The notes: generated by a model from the letters alone, not told the origin. DNA of 64,000 bases from Escarpia spicata (GCA_963995525.1 OZ023214.1:51939502-52003501), one strand, 5' to 3'; shown: positions 36,229 through 49,196, numbered from the stretch's first letter. Program-made: numbers and translations.

Positions 36229-37467
36229 ACTTTAGTCCATCCATCTGATATACAATCACAGTGAGCTTATAAAAGTGATAACACTTTCAATATATCTACC
36301 ACCCTCAACCTGACCCTGTGACCCAGCCTGTGACTGTGGGTATAGTTTACCTTCCAAGTACAGACAAGGGTCAGCATGCTGTCAGTTGTCAGACTGAGCT
36401 GGACCAACTGACGACAGTTGAGGGAGAGGCTAAGAAGCAAGTGAACCTTGACACTGCTTCCAACTGCAGCTATGTTAGCAAAGGCATACGTTGTAGTTAT
36501 ATAATTGTGAATCAGTAAAAAAAACAATGTTATTTATGAGATATGTCAAAGTGTAAGAACACTTCCGGGGCCCCAGTCACATTGGTTAGGGTTGGGGTAT
36601 CTCCCCCATTCCTGGGTTACCTGGACGGGGTGAATATTTCCTACAGAATGGCATTCCAAACAAAACAACACTGTTTTTATATATAATGTTTCATGACGTT
36701 TCTAAAGCAGCCTACCTGGACCGAGTAAGGTGTTAGTCACCACGTGTGGAGTGACAAAGTATGACTACACAGACACAGCTGAGGAGAAACTTCTTACCTG
36801 AGTGACCAGCATCCACCTGATGACCTGAGCAGTGAGTCCAGTGGTCAGACAGGCACAAGATAGCATCACCGGCTGACCACAGCCAGACCAACGTGGTCTG
36901 TAATCCACAACCAACACTGCCAGGTCAACGAAACTGAGAGACTGTCTGTGCATCGCTGGTGCGCACTAGCAGGCAGACGGTGCCATGGCAGCGGAGTCTG
37001 TGCACTGTCTGTTTGCTTGACCTGGTGGTTGGGAGGATGTAGACAGCTGTATCAGTGACTGCATCCACTCACCACTAGGTCCTACTGCAACCTCCACTCA
37101 AGAATGTCTACTATGTAGTATCTGGGGAATCTGCCTTGGTCCACTCACACCACATAGTAGTAGTAGGCCACTACAGTGCTTTACAGAAAGCCTGCACCTT
37201 GCCAGACAGCTGCTATAGTCAGTTGTGCAACTTCTGTCCAATAGCAGCTCAATTTGTGACATAACAAAACTATGCAGATGAGTCTACTATCAACTGATAT
37301 TCAATAATTTTGCGAAACTAATGCTTTAGGTATGCATTTACAGTATAAAAATTGTAGGATGCATCAAATTAACACTGATATAATAATTTGTTACTGGTTT
37401 GTTACTGGTAGCTTCTGGCTACAAAGCATGTGATTAAGTTATTAAAAGCTCAATTTTACACGCCACT

Positions 37468-37498
37468 GTCTATCTGTCTGTCTGTGTGTGTTTCTGTC

Positions 37499-37549
<51 letters not shown>

Positions 37550-37566
37550 ATGTGTGCCTGCCTGCC
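37468..37566. repeat. Microsatellite (TGTC)n then (GTGC)n
   Basis: GTGC-type repeats of about 50 bp flanked by CTGT and CCTG repeats. Between 37567 and 38104 nothing is recognised. Confidence 0.9.
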
Positions 37567-38104
37567 TGTATGGTTTCAAGAACTACACCACTGTCTGTCT
37601 GGTTTCAACAACTACACACCTCTAAAGCTATGGTAATTACGATTAATAAAGAAACAAACCCGTTTCCACCCAAAGCGTTCCCTTGGTTGGTGAAGAGTCA
37701 GACAGTACAAGACCATATGCTCTGGTCTGTATGAATGGAGATACTACCTGGAGCATGTTTACGTTGGCCAGGAATAACGCCATCCAACAGCCTCGCCTTA
37801 CAAGATCATATACCCCAGAATAGTTGATGAAAACGTCATTTGATAGGGCCACTGACTGATATGCAGTCTGATAACATCAAAGATGCCTGTTCTGGAAGGA
37901 TGTCTAATTCCTCTGCACCAGATCACCTTGTCAATAACAGGCTGTTACTTAGCATGAAAACTATTTAGCCACAAGCTATTATACAAATTAGCTCCAATTA
38001 CAACTACCGTATGCATTCAAATGAAAGCCCATGTCTACTATGCCACCTGTACCAACTGAGTGTGGTCAGTGTTTACTTAAACATGGCATCCCTTAGCTAT
38101 GTAG

Positions 38105-40013
38105 GGACACTGATTTTTCGCGATTGCGGAAAACGGGAAGAATTCGTGGAATCAGCGTTTTGAAACGGAATTTGCCTTTTCAAACAGAAATTCTGTGATC
38201 GCAAAAAACAGACAAAATCGCAGAATTTGCGTTTTCGAAAGGATCTTCCGTCATTGCGGAAAAAGAGCAGAAAAAAAGCAGAAAAAAGAGCCGCCCTTTT
38301 CATCGATGCCTTAAACAGACCTGCCTACCCCAAAAACTTCCTGTCAGTAATCCATCTTCCCATTTACACTGATTTTCAGGAATATACGCTTCCTGTCAGT
38401 AATGCAGAACCACCATGTAAGATATTGTCACCGGGGGGGGGGGGGGGGGGGGGGGGTTAGCGATGGACCAAAACCATTACATCACCTAGACTGTAGTAAC
38501 TGTATGATAGGCTGTAAATTATACACTAAACTCCTCAATAAATACACTAACTTAGTCTTAGTACAGTCAGTTGGCCTAACACTACACAAGTACAACACTC
38601 ACTACATTTTTGCATTACACATTTCTTTTGGGTTGGCGGTGGCGTCGTTTCGCTGTCAGCCATCATTTTGTGCCGCATGACTTCATTTTGTTTGATTGCA
38701 GAAATGCGATTTTGTCATAACGCTGTTTCCTATTGGTTACATTACGACCAGACTCAGCGAATGAAAAACCATGTCACAACATGCTGCATACATAGGCTGC
38801 CACCTGTTGAATATAGTGCAACCTAAATTTCAGTGATTACCCAACATGGTCACAGTCCGTAATATTTTCATTCCTCACCGTAATACCGTAATTTGAGGTG
38901 ACTTTCCGGAATGATTCCGGACAATCCGGAATGGTAGGCAGGTCTGCTTAAATAAAAAATACGTTGTTTGAAACGGATATATTTTGAAACAAACTGTTTA
39001 ATATGCAACAACGTTAATTTATTTTGATGATTTATGATGCAGGATTTTTTAAATGGCAATACAAATCGTTGTGAAGTGTCATGGTGTCTGTGCTACCTCG
39101 TGTCAACTGACGTAAACAGGGACACGCACGCTAACATAAACTGTTTCGCAATCGTTGTCTGGCTGTCCGCTAAGCACATGGAAGACATGTTGCTAATTAA
39201 ATGTAGTTGTCACATCGCTAGAACACACATAAGTGTACATATTCCGGTTTCGAACACTAAACACGAAGGAGTATGAACAGCCTTGGTTACACTGGCTCAA
39301 AGTGAGATAGTCCCCGTTTCGTAGTTCTAACAAAACAGTTGGATGGCGGCGTCATATGTAGCAATAGCTAAACATTTAATGGTTGAACAAAATTATTAGT
39401 GAAACAGCAAACAGTGATTTGAATATTCATAATTGTTAATATGATTGCTTGTATAATGTACATTTGCTAACTTATATTAAACACTGCTGCATTAGAAACA
39501 ACCAGTCATTTATATGTAATTGTGTCAGAGGAATTATTTTATTATCTAAATTGAACATGTAATGTTGTTACTGTGGTACAAATATTGATGTTGTTAGAAA
39601 AGTTAACCACATCATAAAACTGTATTATTTAGATGCAGAGATCATAATATTGTGATATTTGAGATATTTTACAGAATGTATTATTTTTCAAAGTTAACTT
39701 TGAAATAAAATATTTTTTTGAACAGAAATGGGCTTCTTTAGCCAGTATGCCATTTTAAATGGAAAATGTGTAATTTGAAACAAAAATGCGTCATTTGAAC
39801 CAGAATTTGTTTTTTATGAAACAGAAAATACATCGTTTGAAAAGGAATTTGCCTGTTGCTGAAATGGAAAATACGTCATTTTAAACAGAATTTGTCTTTT
39901 TCTGAAATGGAAAAAATACATTGTTTGAAACGGAATTTGCCTTTTTCTGAAACGGAATTTTGAAACGGAACTGAAATGCAATTTGCCTTTTTTTAAATTG
40001 AAAATCAGTGTCC
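38105..40013. mobile_element. Candidate DNA transposon with 13-bp inverted termini (GGACACTGATTTT)
   Basis: GGACACTGATTTT at 38105-38117 is exactly inverted at 40001-40013. Both ends are followed inward by repeats of GAAACGGAATTTGCC and GAAATGGAAAATACGTC (about 38150-38260 and 38955-40000), so the subterminal repeats also match. The flanks (CTATGTA left, TAACTATGT right) allow a TA duplication or a longer imperfect one. No transposase frame is present. A second element is nested at 38315-38947. Confidence 0.55.
38315..38947. mobile_element. TTAA-flanked 633-bp inverted-repeat element nested in the outer element
   Basis: The ends are ACAGACCTGCCTACC (38315-38329) and GGTAGGCAGGTCTGC (38933-38947), inverted over 14 of 15 positions. 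TTAA lies immediately outside both ends (38311-38314 and 38948-38951), the target duplication used by piggyBac- and Kolobok-type transposons. It has no transposase frame, so it is non-autonomous. It contains a run of 24 G at 38433-38456. The CCT(A)CC end and internal CCTATTGGTTACAT/ATGTCACAACATG blocks recur in degraded form at 42330-42460. Confidence 0.75.
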
Positions 40014-40520
40014 GTAACTATGTCGAGATATAAATCATATTAAAAATGGTGACCTGCTGAAAACCCATGGCGGTCATCTTATAAGTTTCACTGCAAATGA
40101 AAACACAGGTTTTCTGGATCAGCAAACTAAAAAATGTCCAAATGTGAAAGTTTGCAAAACTAAAAAATGCTAACAAATACACAATAAAGTTATTTGCTGA
40201 AAACATATTCATAGAAACATAATGTCAATTTCAAAGTGAAAAACATTTGCAAAAAACAATTTTGTATAATCATAGTATGTTACAATAGAAGCAATAAAAA
40301 GGGAAATGTCCAACTATTCATTTTAGAGGTAGGAATATCTGGGGTATTTTTCTGGGGGGAAGTATGTGGGAGAAACATACCACATCCCAAGGCACTCTAT
40401 ACTTGCTCATATTCTAAATGAATTTCTAAAACCCTCCATCCTCAGCTAAAAGGCAACAGATAATCCTTCCTGTGTGCAGGTTCACCACCAGAGAGCGCCG
40501 CTATGAGAGTGCATGACACA
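40014..40520. other. No supported gene
   Basis: AT-rich; nothing recognised. Confidence 0.45.
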
Positions 40521-41428
40521 TCTACCCTAACTCCAGGGGTCTCTACCCTCCCACTGTGTGTCTCTACCCTCCCACTGGGGGGTCTCTACCATCCCACTGA
40601 GGGTCACTACCCTCCCACTAGGGGGTCTCTACCATCTCACTGGGGGTCTCTACCCTCCCACTGGGGGTTGCTACCCTACCACTGGGGGGATCTACCTTCC
40701 CACTGGGGTCTATTCTAACACCAGGGTTCACTACTCTATCACTGGGGTGCCTCTTGTACTTTCTGCCCTAACACTGGGGGTATCTACCTCTTTACCCTAA
40801 CACTGACTGTGTGGTCTCTACCTCTCTACCCTAACACTGCCTGGGTGGTCTCTACCTATCTACCCTAACACTGACTGGGTGGTCTCTACCTCTACCCTAA
40901 CACTGCCTGGGTGGTCTCTACCTCTCTACCCTAACACTGCCTGGGTGGTCTCTACCTCTCTACCCTAACACTGCCTGGGTGGTCTCTACCTCTCTACCCT
41001 AACACTGCCTATGTGGTCTCTACCTCTCTACCCTAACACTGCCTATGTGGTCTCTACCTCTCTACCCTAACACTGCCTGGGTGGTCTCTACCTCTCTACC
41101 CTAACACTGTCTGGGTGGTCTCTACCTCTACCCTAACACTGCCTGGGTGGTCCCTACCTCTACCCTAACACTGTCTGGGTGGTCTCTACCTCTACCCTAA
41201 CACTGCCTGGGTGGTCTCTACCTCTACCCTAACACTGCCTGGGTGGTCTCTATCTCTACCCTAACACTGCCTGGGTGGTCTCTACCTCTACCCTAACACT
41301 GCCTGGGTGGTCTCTACCTCTACCCTAACACTGCCTGGGTGGTCTCTACCTCTACCCTAACACTGCCTGGGTGGTCTCTACCTCTACCCTAACACTGCCT
41401 GGGTGGTCTCTACCTCTCTACCCTAACA
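40521..41428. repeat. Minisatellite with GGGGGTCTCTACC and CTACCCTAACACTGCCTGGG units
   Basis: Two halves: about 40540-40780 with units of about 18-30 bp (CCCACTGGGGGTCTCTAC), then about 19 units of 32-38 bp to 41428 (TGGGTGGTCTCTACCTCTAC). The CCCTAAC motif is part of a longer unit and is not a telomeric array. Confidence 0.93.
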
Positions 41429-42329
41429 CACATACATGCATGAACACATATATGCTAGCTCGATATACAGTTAGATCACTGTTGTTTCATCAATAATTCA
41501 GAATTTGTTGATGCACTATCATTTTTCACTAATCCAGCACTTATTGCCTCAGCATACACCAGTCTACATTATTAATGTTCTAGTGTAAACACTATGACAA
41601 CATGTTTACCGACAAAATAATTAGTATTTAAACATTAAGAATAATAAAGGACACTTACTGAACACAAGTAATAATAATTTGATAAACTGTTTATCTCCAG
41701 TAACAGTGAATGATAGGCAGCACATACAGAAAGAGTGACAAAAAGTATACAACTAAAGAGTATGTGTACCCTAGTGTGAAGTGAGTTACACATTAAGAAG
41801 ACACACTGATGGTGTGTTACAACTCTTACACTTTAGCATTATGTAGTAATTTACATTCAATTAGTACTTTACTGGAGATGGCAGCCAACTTTCACATGTG
41901 TGTTGGTTACTCCACACCTAAACATTACACACCTAAACACAACACACTCAAACACTACACACCTAAACACTACACACCTAATGGTCTGCACAAACACAAC
42001 TTCTTGTGTTAGTTAACACTGTTGGCGACTGTGCTCCTGCCTGATGTTACAGAATATGACATTTGATGGTACTGTGATATACCGGGTAGCACTTTGGTTT
42101 GGAACAGTCGATGGCACTGCAGGTATTGTACCCATGCAACACACTTGAAATGGTTGATATAACAGCACTATTTGTTGCAAACTGGAGTTTACCACTGTGC
42201 AGCTTGCTTGCAGACTATGCTTGTGTGTATTATATAATCTGTTTAAACATTTAAAATTTTCAAGTATACATATAAATTAAACTTGATTCAGTATATAACA
42301 TTTTCCCATTCAATCTCACGTTTGCATTT
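41429..42329. other. No supported gene
   Basis: A few CACCTAAACACTACA repeats at about 41913-41980; otherwise nothing. Confidence 0.45.
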
Positions 42330-42465
42330 TTCCACTTAAAAAGGTAGAAATGCTCATTTATTATGACTGCTTCTCATTGGTTAAATCAATGACAGCAGCA
42401 GCCAATGATACATCATGTCACAACACGTTGCAATATATATGTTGGAATGGTAAGTAGGTCTGTCC
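42330..42465. mobile_element. Degraded fragment related to the TTAA element at 38315-38947
   Basis: GAAATGC, ATTGGTTA, ATGTCACAACA(C)GTTGCA and GGAATGGTAAGTAGGTCTG occur in the same order and spacing as the right part of the TTAA element, ending with a slightly mutated version of its terminus. Confidence 0.45.
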
Positions 42466-42695
42466 TAGCATGGCCGACACTGTCCTAACACGGTTAACAT
42501 AGTCCTAGCCAGATTAACCCTGTACTAGCATGGCTAACAATGTCCTGGCATGAGTATTATTGTTCTAGCACAGCTGTGCACTGTCCTAGCATGGCTAAGC
42601 ACACTGCCTTTCTTGTGCATCCTTGTAATGTGGCTAACTATATCCTTCAAGCATGGCTAACCTCAATATCCTCTTGTTAAAGCTAATCCCAGTGT
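42462..42695. repeat. Degenerate tandem repeat around TCCTAGCATGGCTAACA
   Basis: About nine diverged units of 24-30 bp, directly after the TTAA-element fragment. From 42696 to 43340 nothing is recognised. Confidence 0.65.
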
Positions 42696-43342
42696 CCTTT
42701 TATTAAGACCAAAAAGATGTAATTTTTTAATGGTTACCCACACTGTAGCAGTATTACTAGTCAGGATTGCCTTCTCTCATGGTTTGCCACATCTTTTATG
42801 TTTGGATCTTGTGGTTAGCCCTAAAGGGAATTTACAATGATTTTTCCTTGGTTAACTGACTGACTGTTTCACAGTGCAGGTACTGCACAGTTAATGTTTT
42901 GGTATTTATAACATTTTGACAGGTGAAAATATATTTTTTGGTAAATGTTGATTACAAAGACTATACATCTGACCCTCCCAAGTCCTTCACTCCACCAGGT
43001 GTCACAGGTTATCACACGTGACTGATACATGAGATAACCTGTCATAACCAAGTCAGAGAGTAGCACAAGAGTGTGGTGTTCGCAAAGAAATGTGAAATAA
43101 GGTTTGCCCTGCATAGTTATTAATTGTTTGCAATGTTACATGTGTGTCTCAATGATTGTTTGAAATCATATAAACATGAATAGCATCACATAAAATCTCC
43201 TTATCATAATTATATGAAGGGTATTACAGTTGTTCTACATCTGACCACCCCATGTCCACAGTTATGTCCCCTCACATCACATTGCAAAGTTCTGTCCAGA
43301 TCAGCTCAAACATACAGTTGTGTATATGTAGAAGGCAGGTGG

Positions 43343-43449
43343 GCAACAGATGGATGGACGGACGGACGGACGGACGGACGGACGGGACGCACGCACGCAC
43401 GCACGCACAGACAGACAGACATACATACATACATACACACAGAGAGACA

Positions 43450-43538
<89 letters not shown>

Positions 43539-43584
43539 ACAGACAGACAGACAGGCACACAGGCACACAGGCATACATACTCCC

Positions 43585-43661
<77 letters not shown>

Positions 43662-43757
43662 GGCACACAGGCACACAGGCACACAGGCACACAGGCACAC
43701 AGGCACACAGGCACACAGGCACACATACATACATACCCCCAGACAGACAGACAGGCT

Positions 43758-43805
<48 letters not shown>

Positions 43806-43873
43806 GGCACACAGACACACAAACATACATACCCCCAGACAGACAGGCAGACAGGCTGACAGACAGACAGGCT

Positions 43874-43920
<47 letters not shown>
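43343..43920. repeat. Long compound microsatellite (GACG)n (CAGG)n (CAGA)n (CACAGG)n
   Basis: Nearly 580 bp of tetranucleotide and related repeats. Long open frames on both strands (Gln/Thr/Asp/Arg and Cys/Leu/Val repeats) are artefacts. Confidence 0.97.
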
Positions 43921-43922
<2 letters not shown>

Positions 43923-43989
43923 TATAAAATGGGAGTTATTATTCTAGTTCAGCTATAAACAAAAAGGAGTGACACATGAACAGTAACAA

Positions 43990-44220
43990 TCGACTTCCCG
44001 ATCAGTGTGGGGTGGGGTTGCTGCTTCAAAGGGTAATCAATTTTGTGGAATGATTAGGAGACAAATAACATAATTATACAAATGGGATTACCTTGGGTAC
44101 ATGTCTGCATAAAGCATTACTTGGTCCTTATTTAGAACAATACATACACGTTTCTGGTCATATGATTGTAAGGATATTGATATGCCAGACAGAATTCAGA
44201 GAACAACTAAACTGATTTGA
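43990..44220 (+). mobile_element. Decayed CR1-like ORF2 fragment
   Basis: Plus-strand translation gives DQCGVGVAASKGNQFCGMIRR, then with frameshifts LHKALLGPYLEQYIH and DIDMPDRIQRTTKLI. These match in order SEQCGIAASKGNQILGLIR, LYKTIVRPHLEYCIQ and DIDMLERVQRRATKMI of the CR1-like ORF2 at 22358-25072. Heavily mutated; it may extend further downstream but becomes unreadable. Confidence 0.75.
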
Positions 44221-44974
44221 GAAGAATAGTTTTCAAACTGAAATGTCCATCTTCCTTTATGTTCTTTTGGTCATCCTATTTCAGATTTATTTTGGTGAAA
44301 AACAAACATCTTCAATGTCCATTATGACATGTTGTACTACAGCATTTCCAAGGTTATTAACACTTTTACAAGTTACTCAAAAGGTTCTTTTAAAAGGTAA
44401 GCACTTTTGATTAAAGTGACTGTACGTAACACTCCCACTCATCACATCCATACATCACAAATCTCAAGAACAACAAAACAGATTCACCATGAGCTCAATA
44501 AATTGAAAAGAGAGTTTAAACAAAAATGCTAGACGAATTTCAACAAAAGTAATGTTACTTAGATACCAGAAAGTATTCATTTTCACAGATGACTACAAAT
44601 GACTGGAACTCTGCTGATTGTAAATACTATCTGCATGAATATTTTGTTTAAACAAAACTGACATATCACAAGATTCTCATAAGGGAAGGTCACACACATA
44701 GTTTTTGTACTCTCTATAAATTTTTAGAATCCATGCCGGTTGTTGAATCTTCTTATGCATCTGTTATAAAGCTGTCTACTCTTTATGTTTTGTTTACTGT
44801 GAAGATTAGTGTTATTGAATATCATACTGACAGCAGATTGAGTTTACAAGAAACGTCTCTGAATAATCCATGAAGACATCATAGTAGGATCCCTTCTAGG
44901 ATGCACTAAGTGCCTTGTGAATCAAGTAATCTCTCAGATCTGTGCATTGACATGGGCTACTGCTGCCAACCACA
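44221..44974. other. No supported gene
   Basis: AT-rich; may include more of the decayed LINE but no clear match. Confidence 0.4.
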
Positions 44975-45200
44975 GGGCACTGGTGCACCATGCACCAACC
45001 ACAAAGCACTAGTGCACCATACACCAACCACAGGGCACTAGTGCACCATACACCAACCACAGGGCACTGGTGCACCATGCACCAACCAAAGGACACTGGT
45101 GCACCATGCACCAACCTCAGGACACTGGTGCACCATGCACCAACCACAGGGCAATGGTGCACCATGCACCAATCACAGGGCACTGGTGGACCATGCACCA
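44975..45200. repeat. Minisatellite, 29-bp unit x about 7.5
   Basis: Unit contains CACAGGGCACTGGTGCACCA and TGCACCAAC. Between 45201 and 45964 nothing is recognised. Confidence 0.93.
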
Positions 45201-45964
45201 GGGTGTCAGACCGCCATTTCCACCTGTGAAGCTAGACGTGCTTGTTGTGATGTGTAGCCATGTTTATGGTCAGAAAGTGACCCAAGTGATTAGCCGTGAA
45301 TTGGCTGTGACACAACTCGATTAGTGGACTGTCTGACTTATGAATCAACTAATGCATGGCGTCTGTAGCAGACAGACCAACTATTGTCATCTCACTGCAA
45401 AGAGTAGATGAACAGTCTTCGACAAAGCTGGTCTTAACCCACCTCTGGCATTGGTCAAGAACTCACACTGACCAAGGTCAACCCAACGTCTGTGGAACAA
45501 TACATTTGAGAAAGACCAACTCTGGCCTAGATGTGGACTAAACTGCAAAACTGAATGGACTGAAAAAGTCTTGTAATGTACGACAGTATGAGTTTGTGTG
45601 TACTGCCATGCTGTCAAAGTGGCCACCATTGAGCCAGTAATCTAGCAGGGCTGCAGAGTTGACTGCCCTGAGAGCTGTCTGCAGGCCAGACACTCTGGGC
45701 CCTGACCACAAGGAAGACACATCTTCCAAAATACATGAAGACAGCACTACAGGCATGACATATTACACTGCTTATCCACCGTAGCTCCCTAGCGCTTTGA
45801 CCCATCCATTGACAACTGGAATACTACTTATGGATTTCGAGATTGACCAATCCTTTTGTTTTGATGCGCCTCTGAGCTTGGTTTCCAAGGATTTAGGTGC
45901 AATAGAAGTTATCTTATTATTATTAGTTACTTTCTCCTTTTAGCTACCACTTCTTCCAAGTGTG

Positions 45965-46390
45965 TATGTGTGTTTGTGGTGCTTGTGTTGTGCAGTGGTG
46001 TTTGTGGTGTGGTGTTTGTAGAGTGATGTTTGTAGAGTGGTGTTTGTTGTATGGTGTTTATAGTGTGGTGTTAGTTGTGTGGTGTATGTAGAGTGGCTTT
46101 AGTTGTGAGGTGTTTGTAGTGTGTTGTGGTGTTTGTAGAGTGATGTGGTGTTTGCAGAGTGGTGTTTGTAGAGTGATGTGGTGTTTGCAGAGTGGTGTTT
46201 GTAGTGTGGTGTGGTGTTTGTAGAGTGATGTGGTGTTTGCAGAGTGGTGTTTGTAGTGTGGTGTGGTGTGGTGTTTGTAGAGTGATGTGGTGTTTGTAGA
46301 GTGGTGTTTGTAGTGTGATGTGGTGTTTGTAGAGTGGTGTTTGTAGTGTGGTGTTTGTAGAGTGGTATTAGTCTTATGGTGTTTGTACAG
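45965..46390. repeat. Minisatellite (GTGGTGTTTGTAGAGTGATG)n
   Basis: Irregular units of 15-37 bp; pure G/T/A on the plus strand for much of it. Confidence 0.9.
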
Positions 46391-46669
46391 TGGTGTCTGG
46401 TGCGAGTTGACATGGTCAGACATGAGTCTAGCCACTGCCCACTGACCCTGTCAAGGCAGACATGGCGAGCCAACAGAAAAATCAATGTTTGGTACGCGGA
46501 GACAGCACCCTGTGTAATGCACATTACTTGTTCCATACTTGGAAACATCTTCGCCACACCAGACACACATCACAGTTCCTGTGCTCATAAATAGACCACA
46601 CCCATTTCACTACAACTAACATCAATAGGAAACATTGCTGTGCTAGAGAAAGTTACATTTGATGCCAAA
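46391..46669. other. No supported gene
   Basis: Nothing recognised. Confidence 0.4.
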
Positions 46670-46818
46670 AGTTCATGCTGGTGTTGTGGACAAATGTCAG
46701 TGCTGGTGTGGGAACAAATGTCCATGCTGGTGTGATGGGACAAATGTCCATGCCGGTATGATGGGACAAATGTCCATGCTGGTGTGATGGGACAAATGTC
46801 CATGCTGGTGTGATGGGA
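46670..46818. repeat. Minisatellite, 26-bp unit x about 6
   Basis: Unit contains GGGACAAATGTCCATGCTGG. GGGACAAATGTCC is itself nearly palindromic. From 46819 to 47840 only (GTCC)n at about 47707-47726 and a donor-like AAG|GTAAGA on the minus strand at 47099/47098 are seen. Confidence 0.9.
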
Positions 46819-47844
46819 CAAATGTGATGCAGATACATCAAGTATAATGGCTGCCCTCATCACCCACCATTCCCATCAACTGTCTGTCATTTTCATCCAC
46901 TGTTGTAGCCCTAAACATTTTCTTTCGATGTTCCGGCATTCTGTTTGCCAGCAGGGGCGCTAATGTCTCACACATGTCACCCACAAATCGCGTGGACAGA
47001 GCCCAGCATGACCTTGGACTACGTGTGTCAGATTAACAACGTCTGTCATGTGACAATGCTGGCATGTGACATTATTTCTGGGTCTTACCTTGTCTTGATC
47101 AACAGGAAAAGTTGACCAGTTCCTTTGTGTTCCTGTCTGCAGACATTGGCAGAAACATGCAGGATTACAAAATGCCTGTTTTGCAAAAGCTTGGGTCAGA
47201 CAGGGTGAAAATGTAACAATTGAGCTGTGATTGCGTTATGCATAGGCCTATGTACCCAATCACATTAATAATAGTTGTGACATTAATAGCCAGAGTCTGC
47301 TTAAAATAAGGGTTTGCGTGCAAGGAATAGTAATAGGAGTGGGTGGTGGGAGGGGCGATTGTTTGGTTATGCATAGGGAGGTCTCTGTTCTCATATGTTC
47401 TCTCGACACAATGGTACAATAATGTGGCTGCAGCACAATGTGATCCATTAGAACATCCTAGAGAACTACAGAGAACCACTGTAATGGCATCCTGGCGGCT
47501 TTCTATTTCCTAATTACACAGGAGTTTATAGAGCTGGACAATCACACAAAATGAGGAATATATTTCCCAACACTGTAACTGGAATATCGATAAATTAGGT
47601 TAACTAATTAGAACAAACTGAATGAATACTTCATTGGCTGTGTTGCTGTACAGAAATAATATATATTACACTATTGTTGCTGAACACCATTTATCTGCAT
47701 TCTTGTGTCCGTCCGTCCGTCCGTCCATATCTACAAGTGTTTACATGTAAAAAGTAGGTATGTAAACAAAAAAGGTATGTATTTTAAAACAATACATCAT
47801 CACATTATTTATACATATACATACATATAAATTAATATTTCAAA

Positions 47845-47913
47845 AAACTATTTAAATTATACATATATATAACACATATATATATATATATATGTGTATA
47901 ATTTAAATAGTTT
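47845..47913. repeat. Perfect 18-bp-arm palindrome around (TA)n
   Basis: AAACTATTTAAATTATAC (47845-47862) is exactly inverted at 47896-47913, separated by a 33-base AT-rich stretch. It could be a tiny MITE or a simple hairpin. Confidence 0.85.
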
Positions 47914-48534
47914 ATATATATATATCAATTTTAATTAAAATATTTCCAAATAACCGTGCTACCCTTTTGTGCAATCCACATATAGCAGAATGATATTCCT
48001 TTATACCTGCCGGTTGTATTTTTTCAGCACGATCACGTTCTGTATTTGCAATTAAACGAGCGCTGTCCTAGGGGATTATTTTAAATTCTGCTTCAGATTA
48101 GCTGGCGCAACCGCGACTGCCTTCACGCCTGCACCTGACGGCAGTGCTGCGAACTTGGTCAACCACAAAACATATTCGGCTTTGAAAATCTCCTTGAGGC
48201 TACAGACACTTGGCTGGCAGCACGGTAACATGACCGTGTAGCACCGATTTAATTTCAAGCAGTCATCGCCATAGGACCAACACAGGCCGTTTTTTGCGGC
48301 AGTCAGTGGTTTCAGTTACTCGTGCCTGCCCCACTTTGTCGCTGGTAACAGGTGAGACTGGGTCTAGGAGACCTTGGTCCATGGTCATTACACCGCACTC
48401 AGAGACACACACATGTCACAGTATTAAGAACTACGTGGTTACGTAATAAGTCATACGTCATTATGTCAAAGTACAGAAACAGGGCTGACTATACAGACTG
48501 ACAGACACAGAGTCAAACAGAGTCAAACAGACCG

Positions 48535-48582
48535 ACCGACCGATGGACAGACAGACAGACAGACAGGCAGACAGACAGACAG
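48535..48582. repeat. Microsatellite (GACC)n (GACA)n
   Basis: Short tetranucleotide run. The flanks from 47914 to 48656 show no supported gene; a GC-richer 60-codon open frame on the minus strand at 48258-48076 has no family match. Confidence 0.85.
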
Positions 48583-48656
48583 GTATTACCCAACACACAT
48601 AGAAAGAGATAAATCTAAATGAAGACACTTAGGTGAATACATACACTTTTAAATTG

Positions 48657-48775
48657 GTTCTTTCTTTCTGCAAAATGCTTTCCAAAAATGGTACCCTTAG
48701 TAATGAATCAATGAAAAGTGTTGCTAATTGAGTGATACCTGCATGCATGTTACATGTATGTCATTACTGTCGGGT
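48657..48775. repeat. Dispersed repeat, copy 1
   Basis: TTCTTTCTGCAAAATG followed by TAGTAATGAATCAATGAAAA and TTGCTAATT matches 58140-58300 in the same order and strand. Family unknown. Confidence 0.7.
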
Positions 48776-49094
48776 ACAAATCAGGACATTGAAAGTTAAA
48801 AAGCAACATTAATGGTAACATTGATAGTCTGCTGTTCCTCAATATCACTCATTTATCTCTGATGATGTACAAAAGTCGTAGGCCCCCCTATACCTGTTGT
48901 TGATGATACTCAGAGACCCCCTGAGCCAGTGGATAACTTGTCATGGACGTAGTGTACAGCAAGGATTCTTAATTATGAATTATGTAACATCACAGACAGA
49001 ATAAAATTAATTGACTACAAACTGCAAAAAATTATAAAAATATGTACTAGACCTAAACAAGAATGCTTGAATCCAAACAGCAGAACACAGTAAA

Positions 49095-49196
49095 CAGCCC
49101 CTTAACTGAGAGCTTACCTTCCAATAAACAGCCCCTTAACTGAGAGCTTACCTTCCAATAAACAGCCCCTTAACTGAGAGTTTACCTTCCAATCAA
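49095..49196. repeat. Minisatellite, 34-bp unit x 3
   Basis: Unit contains CAGCCCCTTAACTGAGAGCT. The minus strand of the first two units has AAG|GTAAGC, a donor-like motif. Confidence 0.9.

Noticed and set aside
36796..36953. Alternative exon ending at CAG|GTAAGA (36798)
   Set aside because: The ATG-containing frame ends in phase 0, which would shift the reading frame of the main ATXN1 exon; could only be a UTR exon.
40780..41428. CCCTAAC motifs suggesting telomeric repeats
   Set aside because: The motif occurs once per 32-38-bp unit and is not a tandem hexamer.
43214..43922. Several overlapping 170-216 codon frames on both strands
   Set aside because: Products of tetranucleotide microsatellites; pure low-complexity peptides.
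48076..48258. 60-codon GC-richer frame on the minus strand
   Set aside because: No family resemblance, no splice context, short.
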